This document shows, one piece after another, positions 1 through 6,784 of a stretch of DNA of 8,141 nt (its first letter is position 1; every line of letters begins with the position of its first letter). This DNA is from Bdellovibrionota bacterium (GTDB lineage: Bacteria; Bdellovibrionota; Bacteriovoracia; Bacteriovoracales; Bacteriovoracaceae): contig JAURQB010000014.1 of the NCBI GenBank assembly GCA_030836365.1, forward strand, positions 1 through 8,141, read 5' to 3'. Made by a program: the position numbers and the translations under genes. The notes beneath the pieces are model-generated. The model saw nothing but the letters and a program-made list of their open reading frames with translations. It had not been told where the DNA came from and made no database searches.

Positions 1-1
1 C

Positions 2-3000
2 AATCCTTCACACATTTATAATTACCCCCATCTTTTTTATCTATGCGGCCAGACGCAGAGTACTGATACGACAATTGTTCAAGAGCACAACGAAGAGGAA
101 AGAGCGTACTATCGGCTCAGAGAACTTCAAGAGCTTTATAATTGCACCACTCAAATGCAAGGTGAACAAAGTATATGCGTGAAAAGATATTACTCCCCGA
201 CAACGAGAGAACTTAATCTTATCACTGGCACAGACGATATTACATTTGAGGGGACTTACTCAGGCACGGCCGGTATGCCCAATCATTCCATCACCAAAAT
301 TATTCACGCAGAAGAAACATTATTTGAAGATAATGAAATCCTTGTTTCTAATTCCGTGGGAATTAATGGCGACGCAGGTCAAGTAAATCGTGGTAATGAT
401 AATTTTGATGATGTTGTGACGGTTACTCTGAACAACACGTTAACATCCAATAGTGAGCAACTAGATGAGCTTGCAATCTATTACCGAATTGATGGAAGCT
501 GTGAATACATCAATTCATATCTCGCAAAATGTAAAAAATATTATCATCAGGGTGAAAATCTTGGAGAAACAACAGATCATTACCCTGCTTCAAATTATTT
601 TAAACTTCCTTACTATGCAGACACATCACGAATGCTTACCGTTACTGTTGATGACGTTCCGAAAGTTGAATCCCTCGACTGGGAAGACTATGCTGATAGT
701 GATCGCTATATTCGGTTCTTTAAATTTTCGGACACTGCACCTGACGGAAAAGATTTTTCGACTTTACATATTTTTGATGGCCAAAAAATTGTTATTCAAT
801 TCTATGTTGATCTTAATCAACATAACGTTGGAGTCAGTAAATACGAAGCTTTAAACCGCATCGATGAAATATGTCAATGTGGAGGCCCAAATTGTAAACT
901 TCAAGAAGTATTTAGCACCAGCACTGGAGAGGTTATTGATTATCGATGTATCTATCCTCCGGGAGAAAATAACTTAAAGTTTGAGCAGAAAGTAATTGTT
1001 AGCTCAAAAAGTATTCCGCAACGATATTATGATGAAGACGGCCTAGGCCATGACACAATTAATATCAACACCCCGAAACAGGAAGAAAGTAATAAAGATT
1101 CTGTCGCATTTGAATACACTAGAGATGACCCTGTTCGGCCAAATAATGTTGATAACTTTATTGGCTTTAATGAAATCAATGGGACAATTTCTTATGATAA
1201 CAGCAGCGCTCACCCACCGACAGTCCTCGAGCTGGAAAAAGGAACGATGTACGACATTTTTGTTGACCAAGGTACATTTAACACATGTATTAGCTGCGGC
1301 AATGATTATTATGCACGCTTTATTAAAAATCATCCCGATAGTTTTTTTAATCTAGGTGCGGGCTATCGTAGTAAAGGTACCGAAACTGACCCCTTTCGAA
1401 ATACGGATTACCGCATGGATGACTTGCTTTTTGGACGGGCGTGTTTTGTTCCGGCGACAATGATTCCATTCACACACGACGATGATTCAATTGCCCAAGA
1501 TCAACGTTTTGCCAGACAAGCAGCTCAGCATTTTCTCTTTGCCAACGGCTATCAACGTGACTGGTATGGATTTGACTATGGATCTATTATTGGCTCTTTT
1601 GATGGAGTCACTTGGTTCTCTGTTGGATCGCAAAGAAGAATCAAGGCCGACTCCCATCGACTCTACCTAGCAGTGAACTCATATTTTGGTGACCTTAACC
1701 GAAGTAATGTGTTCGTCGTTCATATAAATGAGGCTTCCCTCATCGTCAGTGCAGGAAGCCAAATCACGAGCGATGACGACTCAAATGGCACAAGCTGTCG
1801 CGAGTATCACCAGTGCGAAGTTGATTCTGACTGCGTCACTCAATTAGGCTGGGATTACGTTTGCGAAGATATAGAAAAGCTTTCTACTGTTTGGCCTGAA
1901 TTTAATTCCTATGGCCAAGAGCTACCAACGAATGATCCTCAGAAAAAACTTTTTAAAGAAATTTTTTACGGAAAAGAAATTGGGAAGCGTTGTGTTTATC
2001 GCGGAAGAGGAGCTCCTTGTGAAACCGATTCAAACAAAACATCCGATAATACCTATTCATCTATTGATGTCGACAATGCTCCCGGACTTCATATGTGTGC
2101 GCCTAATTATCACTGTGCCGAAATAAATAATAATTCATTATTTAATAACCGTATTACTCGATACGCTCGTGGCCCTGCCTTTCAAAACGCGAGTGAAGAT
2201 GTTGACGAAGAAGATTTAGACCTTGTTGGAAAAGGTGCAAGACTATTAGGTCGTCCATATAAATATAACGGAGATGAAGAAGTTTACTTACCCGAAGCTT
2301 ATCAAAACCTTCGAAATAATAATGTAACAGCGCTCTGCCTTCCGGGAAAAGATCCTAGAACCTCTAAGTTTGGTACTACCTATTTTGAGCAACATTCCTT
2401 TATTCCAACCGATCCATCAAGTACTGACAGCGATGAATTTTTCATGGGCGATCAAATTAATGGAATTGGAATGACAATGGCCGTTCCGAATAGCAATGAG
2501 AAGAATTTTCTCAGCTGTGGTATTTTTAATTCAGATGGAAACTACTACCACAAAGAATCCCCCAGTGAAGACTTAACAGGTGGATCGACGACAGCAGACG
2601 AAATAAAAGCAGCTTCCCATACGCAGGCAACAACAACCAATATGCTTTCTATTTTTGAAGGGCCTGACTATACTGACTCTCCGATTATTAAAAATTTTGA
2701 TACGGAATTTATTGAAGAGTTTTATTTTCAAAAAAATCGCTGCCTACGGATGCCTGGAAGCCCTTGCTTTAGCAATCTTGACTGCGCAATGAATGAAAAA
2801 ATTGTGGATAAAACCCAAGTTGTTAATTCAACCACAGATGACTCCTTAACAGGAGATGATAACCTTAATCGATATGAAGTGGCCTTTTGGCAAAGTGAAA
2901 TGATTTGCGGACAACGTCTATTAAAAGATAATGAGGATTATGAATTAAAAAATAATCGCTGCTGTCGTGATCATGACAACACTTTTTTATGGGCACAAGA

Positions 3001-4447
3001 GGCGCAGAGGAGCTCAAGATCACCTAGTTCAAACGAACCCGAAATAAATCTAAAAAATGTTCCTGGCTTTGACTTTAATATGCCAGAGACAACTCGTAAT
3101 TCTCAAGTTGCTCTTTACAAGGATTTTTTTGACGATCGTGCGGATCATGCCGGCGCTGTTTATCCATCAACTGATGGTTGTGAAGATGGCTCATGTGGGT
3201 GTAGTAATCCCTCTGACTCTGGTTGCTTTGACATAACTGATGATATCGCTAATAATTCCGGGCAATGGCGAACATTACAAAGTCTTGGAAGAAAAATGTG
3301 CTGCTCCCAAAACTGGGTGAGAAACTTTCATGCAGAAATTGGCGGCGGACACGAATGGAGTGTTGATAAAAATCAACTTATTCCTAGCGAAAACTTTACG
3401 CAAATTAACTGGTTACCAAAGTATCATCCAGCAGATGAAGAAGGCCAAGAACAAGAACTTACTGATATTGGATTTATTGTTGATCCATTTACTTGCAAGG
3501 GATTAACTGCAACAAGTACATTTTGTATGCTTCGTGGAATTTCTGATCTATTGGCCGAGTCATATGAGGACTTTTTATCACGATTTGACCTCTTGGGAAT
3601 TCCTCAAATTCCCATTCCAGCATTGGACAGCGACTTTCCCCAAACATTTGTAAAAGTAGACGAAGAGCAACGCATGCCTGATGGAGATAGCGACGAAGCG
3701 ACAGAGGAATACATTCCCATTCCAGGAACCATTAGAAGAGTTCATGTTAATGATAACAATGATGGTGATAGTGAGACTGAAGCTATTAATTATTCAGCCT
3801 TTAAGGATGGTGATAATAATTATTTTTACTCCGCCGACAGTGACTTAGATATTTGGGCGGAAGATCACAACTTAAAAAAAATATACTCACGAGATGAATT
3901 TACTTGTTGCCTACCAGCAAATTCCGTTATCGAAAATGACGGTGACCCCTCACAGTGTTGCAGTGGTTATGCAGAAGACATACAGACGGCCACAGGCACA
4001 GAGAGGACTTGTAAACTAAAAGATCTCACTGATATTACTCAACTGCTCAATAAATATGTATCCTCCCTAGGAGAGGAAATTGGTATTGAAGAGAGTAACT
4101 TTGACGAAATAACGGGAAACCTGGATATGGATAAGTTATCAATGGATAATTTAATCTCGTTAGTTTGCCAAGCAGATTTATGTGGGTCTCGAGTCGTTGC
4201 GACGGGTATGGCCCATGGTATTTATCATACTCCAGGATTAGAAAATGACGATAGCTCTAAAGAGCTTCGATTCATTCAAAGTGAAAATGAAAAGGATGTT
4301 GGAGGGCTTTATGAAGCAGGTTTAAAATGGAGAACTCACCTTTATTGTTTTCCTATGGAGAGAGATAGCTCGTCAGGCCAGCCAAGTTGTAATCCCTCAA
4401 TAAAAGTTCCTGAGCAACTTCTCATCCAACGATGCGACTGTGACTAA
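2..4447 (+). CDS. Large cysteine-rich, probably extracellular protein with a lectin-like domain (5'-partial)
   Basis: The frame has no stop from nt 2 to TAA at 4445-4447, so the gene enters from the left and the ATG at 155 is internal. The 51 codons before it also look coding, with two Cys residues. Counting the first complete codon as residue 1, 1481 residues are visible. They include about 47 Cys, often paired or clustered (CQCGGPNC at nt 872-895, CISC at 1286-1297, CC at 2960, 3299 and near 3905 and 3958), and end in RCDCD. Many disulfides suggest life outside the cytoplasm; any signal peptide would lie upstream. Residues ~482-575 resemble a PA-IL/LecA-type beta-sandwich. Residues 599-621 (CX5CX5CX9C with DSDC) resemble Dickkopf/colipase-like Cys modules, and 664-673 and 914-928 share the pattern RC-x(6-7)-PC. 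Residues ~1220-1293 are rich in Asp, Asn and Gly. Surface adhesin or envelope protein is an inference; no enzyme motif is seen. The gene converges on uppP with no visible terminator. Confidence 0.85.
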   Translation, partial: NPSHIYNYPHLFYLCGQTQSTDTTIVQEHNEEERAYYRLRELQELYNCTTQMQGEQSICVKRYYSPTTRELNLITGTDDITFEGTYSGTAGMPNHSITKIIHAEETLFEDNEILVSNSVGINGDAGQVNRGNDNFDDVVTVTLNNTLTSNSEQLDELAIYYRIDGSCEYINSYLAKCKKYYHQGENLGETTDHYPASNYFKLPYYADTSRMLTVTVDDVPKVESLDWEDYADSDRYIRFFKFSDTAPDGKDFSTLHIFDGQKIVIQFYVDLNQHNVGVSKYEALNRIDEICQCGGPNCKLQEVFSTSTGEVIDYRCIYPPGENNLKFEQKVIVSSKSIPQRYYDEDGLGHDTININTPKQEESNKDSVAFEYTRDDPVRPNNVDNFIGFNEINGTISYDNSSAHPPTVLELEKGTMYDIFVDQGTFNTCISCGNDYYARFIKNHPDSFFNLGAGYRSKGTETDPFRNTDYRMDDLLFGRACFVPATMIPFTHDDDSIAQDQRFARQAAQHFLFANGYQRDWYGFDYGSIIGSFDGVTWFSVGSQRRIKADSHRLYLAVNSYFGDLNRSNVFVVHINEASLIVSAGSQITSDDDSNGTSCREYHQCEVDSDCVTQLGWDYVCEDIEKLSTVWPEFNSYGQELPTNDPQKKLFKEIFYGKEIGKRCVYRGRGAPCETDSNKTSDNTYSSIDVDNAPGLHMCAPNYHCAEINNNSLFNNRITRYARGPAFQNASEDVDEEDLDLVGKGARLLGRPYKYNGDEEVYLPEAYQNLRNNNVTALCLPGKDPRTSKFGTTYFEQHSFIPTDPSSTDSDEFFMGDQINGIGMTMAVPNSNEKNFLSCGIFNSDGNYYHKESPSEDLTGGSTTADEIKAASHTQATTTNMLSIFEGPDYTDSPIIKNFDTEFIEEFYFQKNRCLRMPGSPCFSNLDCAMNEKIVDKTQVVNSTTDDSLTGDDNLNRYEVAFWQSEMICGQRLLKDNEDYELKNNRCCRDHDNTFLWAQEAQRSSRSPSSNEPEINLKNVPGFDFNMPETTRNSQVALYKDFFDDRADHAGAVYPSTDGCEDGSCGCSNPSDSGCFDITDDIANNSGQWRTLQSLGRKMCCSQNWVRNFHAEIGGGHEWSVDKNQLIPSENFTQINWLPKYHPADEEGQEQELTDIGFIVDPFTCKGLTATSTFCMLRGISDLLAESYEDFLSRFDLLGIPQIPIPALDSDFPQTFVKVDEEQRMPDGDSDEATEEYIPIPGTIRRVHVNDNNDGDSETEAINYSAFKDGDNNYFYSADSDLDIWAEDHNLKKIYSRDEFTCCLPANSVIENDGDPSQCCSGYAEDIQTATGTERTCKLKDLTDITQLLNKYVSSLGEEIGIEESNFDEITGNLDMDKLSMDNLISLVCQADLCGSRVVATGMAHGIYHTPGLENDDSSKELRFIQSENEKDVGGLYEAGLKWRTHLYCFPMERDSSSGQPSCNPSIKVPEQLLIQRCDCD
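1442..1726 (+). other. PA-IL/LecA-like galactose-binding beta-sandwich segment (domain within the large CDS)
   Basis: Residues ~482-575 of the visible protein follow the order seen in PA-IL-like lectin domains. They open with FVPATMIPFTH, comparable to the family's V-x-V-P-A start. Then comes GSIIGSFDG, comparable to the LIG-x-I strand, followed by WFSVGSQ, comparable to F-x-V-G-S. The segment closes with RLYLAVNSYFGDLNRSN and VFVVHI, comparable to G-x-LYLgiND-x(n)-DNsG followed by F-x-V-x-I. The usual NSG near the end reads NRSN, and the usual ND after LYL reads NS, so the calcium and sugar ligands may be altered. The match is from remembered family pattern, not from a search. Carbohydrate binding is inference. 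Confidence 0.5.
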
Positions 4448-4469
4448 TTGATGATTCGAGATAAAGTAT
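4448..4469. other. Convergent intergenic gap, 22 bp
   Basis: This lies between the TAA of the large + gene and the TAA of uppP on the - strand. It is too short for a terminator of its own and shows no inverted repeat. Transcripts from either side must end inside the opposing gene or overlap, so some antisense RNA at both 3' ends is likely. Confidence 0.6.
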
Positions 4470-5309
4470 TTAAAGGTAATAAAAGATAAAAATGGCCAGT
4501 ATGATTCGGTAGACACAAAAAATACCAAGACCAATTTTTTTAATCATTTTTAAGAAAAAATGAATCGTCATAATTCCCACAATAAAACTAACACTCACTC
4601 CCAAGGCAAGCTCATAAAAATTAATCGCCCCTTCTAAGTCACCTATTTTCATTATTGCTCCAATGAAAATAATGGGCAGGCTAAGAATGAAGGAGAAACT
4701 CGCCGCCTCAGCGCGAGAGATACTCATCATGCGCATGATCGACAAGGTCGCACCACTTCTAGAAACACCCGGGAAGATCGCCATCGCTTGAAACACGCCG
4801 ATAAAGATAGACTCTTTAATTCGCAATTGATTCAGTCGCTCGGGTAAATTTTCGATGCCTTCATGAGCATGAACTCGCTCCCGTTGGGCCGCAATAAAAT
4901 CAGCACCAAACATAAAAAGCCCAAACAGAATTAAATTAAGCCCAATGGCGACAGGCAATCGGCCGACCGTTTCGCCGAGGTGCTTTCCACTGAGCGCGAG
5001 CACCCCAGTTACCACTGTTGCCACTATTATGTTAAATAAGTAGGCGCGCTTTGGCGTAATTTTCGCCGTCGGCGAAACCACACAAGAAAAAAGCTCTGTC
5101 ACTAAAGGAAATATTTGGCGGTAAAAATAAACCAAAACCGCGAGTGCGGTTCCCACGTGCATCCATAAGTCAAAAGCAACACCAGGATCTTTCCAGTCTA
5201 AAAACTTGGGAATTAATGCCAAATGCCCACTGGAGCTGACAGGTAAAAACTCCGTCACCCCTTGAATAAAGCCATATAAAAGAGCAGATAGTACTTCTAA
5301 ATGAGTCAT
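4470..5309 (-). CDS. uppP: Undecaprenyl-diphosphate phosphatase (UppP/BacA family)
   Basis: This integral inner-membrane enzyme removes a phosphate from undecaprenyl diphosphate, regenerating the lipid carrier for peptidoglycan and surface-polysaccharide synthesis; the family is linked to bacitracin resistance. Numbered from the upstream TTG at 5315, the hallmark motifs are QGVTEFLPVSSSGH (residues 18-31, giving the QxxxE pair Gln18/Glu22 and His31) and PGVSRSGAT (182-190, with Arg186). All expected catalytic residues are present, and the rest is a chain of hydrophobic helices ending in a hydrophobic C-terminus. The 279-281 residue length is normal, so it looks intact. I prefer the ATG at 5309 (279 residues); the TTG at 5315 is in frame two codons earlier. 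Neither has a good Shine-Dalgarno: the only candidate, GGGA, sits partly in a small hairpin. It lies about 50 nt after the 473-residue gene and is probably co-transcribed. GC looks higher here than next door, consistent with a conserved housekeeping gene. Confidence 0.96.
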   Translation of the reverse strand: MTHLEVLSALLYGFIQGVTEFLPVSSSGHLALIPKFLDWKDPGVAFDLWMHVGTALAVLVYFYRQIFPLVTELFSCVVSPTAKITPKRAYLFNIIVATVVTGVLALSGKHLGETVGRLPVAIGLNLILFGLFMFGADFIAAQRERVHAHEGIENLPERLNQLRIKESIFIGVFQAMAIFPGVSRSGATLSIMRMMSISRAEAASFSFILSLPIIFIGAIMKIGDLEGAINFYELALGVSVSFIVGIMTIHFFLKMIKKIGLGIFCVYRIILAIFIFYYL

Positions 5310-5323
5310 GGACAATAGTGTCC
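5310..5323 (-). promoter_or_regulatory. Small inverted repeat directly before the uppP ATG
   Basis: Read on the coding strand, GGACA-CTAT-TGTCC is a perfect 5-bp stem with a 4-nt loop, and the ATG follows immediately. It contains the alternative TTG start and most of the only SD-like GGGA. In mRNA it could partly mask the initiation region. A stem this short can arise by chance, and no regulator is implied. Confidence 0.3.
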
Positions 5324-5362
5324 CAAAATAAATGAACTTTTACCAGTTTTGAATAAAAATAG

Positions 5363-6784
5363 TTAGAAATCAAATAATTCAAATGCCTGCTCAAATACAG
5401 TATTTGTATCGCTTATCTCTAAGAGCTGTTCAGAAATATCCCCGGCGATACGACTCGCTTTTTCGGGGTGGGCAGTTCGTAGAAATGTAAGATCATCTGC
5501 TAGTTTTTGGAAATCAGCAAGACTTACAGAACTAGAACTCACTAAAGCTTGATATTTATCGACAAACAAAGAATCTTCTAAATCTAAAACTTGATTTTTA
5601 AATTGCGCCTTAAGCTCCACTGTGTTCGCATTCTGTAATTTATCGACTTTGCTATCAAACACATCAGTAATTTGTCTTGTCGACTTTTCTAAAGAAATTT
5701 CATCGCTCGCTTGATATATTTTTATTAAATTTTTTCTCCCACTTTCGATAATTGGTTGTTTTATATTTCCGGCCTTGCTTTGAACTGATACTTTATTGGC
5801 CTTGCTTTTTAAAAGTGCTCCAAACTCCACTTCAGGTGAATGTTTTTGTGAAACAGTATAACGAGACTTTACAGCTGAGACTGATCCATTTCTAACTCTC
5901 ACGGAATGCAAGGACTCACCATTTGTAGAAAGTTTACCCTTTGAAAATTCATGAAGTGCTTCCGGTCCACTTAATAACTTTACTCTCACCTGTGGATGAT
6001 GAGCTCGTAGAAATTCGTAATATGTTTTTGGTCGTCGATTACTAAATGATACTATTTGGCCATCGATAATCATAACCTCCAGTGGCTTATTATTAAATGT
6101 AGCTTCTATTGCCTGAGTTGATGCCTGACGAAGCTCTTCACTCGAAGTTTGAGGAGCGCCAGAATTGTCTAAGCTAGCATCCATCTCTCGGACAAGACTC
6201 TCTCCCGATGATTGAATAGTATGTTGCCTTTCCGTGAAATGAAAATCCACACTATCTTGACTGGGGACAATGTCTTTTAAATCTACATAATACTCGTTAG
6301 CTGCACCTTCAACAGTGGTCATTTTCGCCATTGCGCTTTGTTGACGAGTCGCACTCATTTCATGTGGAACTGGTAGTACCGCATTAGGATTATCAATGAC
6401 AAGTTGACCTTCTTGAGCATAGATTGCGCTAATTGGAATATTATGAGTTCGTCCATTGGCACCTGATATTTTGATCACCATCGACTTACTTCGATCAGGT
6501 ATGCCATTAAGTTTTGGTTGGTAATAATCTATAAAATTCCCAGAATAAACCTCCCCATTAATCGTCCTCAATAAAATTGGCGTATTTGGTTGAGCAGTCT
6601 CTAATCTTGATAATGCTCTCGTCATATTTGCAAGTTTACTCAATGAGGTAATGCATTTTACACCATCTTGCCTATTAACTCGGTGATCTCGAGGTGCTGA
6701 GAAAATTTCAATTGAGTAATATAAAATAGAAACTAAAACAATCACTCGCTTGAAGTGACACTCTATCACATTTCTTACTGACAT
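5363..6784 (-). CDS. Predicted exported protein of unknown function, 473 aa
   Basis: I do not recognise the family. The N-terminus has a basic patch (HFKR, residues 10-13), a hydrophobic core (VIVLVSILYYSIEIF, 14-28) and a plausible Sec cleavage after FSA at 28-30. There is no lipobox, so a soluble periplasmic or secreted product is expected. Residues ~63-130 look beta-rich: ILLRTINGEVYSGNF, then SMVIKISG, then HNIPISAIYAQ. This resembles an SH3/Sm-like small barrel but is only suggestive. Residues 140-225 are polar and probably flexible. A second mixed segment around 235-310 includes MIIDGQIVSF and KTYYEFLRAHHPQVRVKLL. Residues ~355-473 look alpha-helical and charged and end in FELFDF. After the signal region only Cys44 remains. 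The ATG at 6784 is supported by the signal peptide and by AAGAAAGG 7 nt upstream. It overlaps the preceding gene by 10 nt, suggesting translational coupling. Confidence 0.85.
   Translation of the reverse strand: MSVRNVIECHFKRVIVLVSILYYSIEIFSAPRDHRVNRQDGVKCITSLSKLANMTRALSRLETAQPNTPILLRTINGEVYSGNFIDYYQPKLNGIPDRSKSMVIKISGANGRTHNIPISAIYAQEGQLVIDNPNAVLPVPHEMSATRQQSAMAKMTTVEGAANEYYVDLKDIVPSQDSVDFHFTERQHTIQSSGESLVREMDASLDNSGAPQTSSEELRQASTQAIEATFNNKPLEVMIIDGQIVSFSNRRPKTYYEFLRAHHPQVRVKLLSGPEALHEFSKGKLSTNGESLHSVRVRNGSVSAVKSRYTVSQKHSPEVEFGALLKSKANKVSVQSKAGNIKQPIIESGRKNLIKIYQASDEISLEKSTRQITDVFDSKVDKLQNANTVELKAQFKNQVLDLEDSLFVDKYQALVSSSSVSLADFQKLADDLTFLRTAHPEKASRIAGDISEQLLEISDTNTVFEQAFELFDF
6775..6784 (-). 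other. 10-nt gene overlap (stop of one CDS, start of the next)
   Basis: On the coding strand ATGTCAGTAA holds both the ATG of the 473-residue gene and, in another frame, the TAA that ends the upstream gene (last residues VCQ). The two genes are therefore on one transcript. Such overlaps commonly couple translation of partner proteins; coupling here is inferred. Confidence 0.85.

Noticed and set aside
1040..1049. 10-bp perfect palindrome ggcctaggcc
   Set aside because: It lies within coding sequence (around DGLGHD), is isolated, and has no second copy or associated promoter.
465..2126. Several 62-129 codon open frames overlapping the large gene on both strands
   Set aside because: They lie entirely inside the Cys-rich gene in other frames, have low-complexity compositions (many I, L, M, T, K) and no convincing RBS; they are shadows.
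3750..3850. EF-hand or dockerin calcium loops
   Set aside because: D/N/G spacing is suggestive, but position 8 hydrophobic and position 12 Glu/Asp are missing, so no full loop can be claimed.
4061..4076. Imperfect inverted repeat tcctccctaggagagga as a terminator
   Set aside because: It has almost no loop and no following T-run, and is inside the coding region 370 bp before the stop.
1..4447. Eukaryotic origin because of Dickkopf-like Cys patterns
   Set aside because: An intron-free frame, tight gene packing and a neighbouring uppP show bacterial DNA; such Cys modules also occur in bacterial exported proteins.
5325..5353. Possible uppP promoter on the - strand: TTCAAA, 17 nt, TATTTT
   Set aside because: Only 4/6 matches to each sigma-70 box in AT-rich DNA, and it would start transcription almost at the start codon; likely chance.
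5170..5394. 74-codon frame on the - strand across the uppP start
   Set aside because: It overlaps the conserved uppP N-terminus in another frame and crosses the end of the neighbouring gene; its product resembles nothing.
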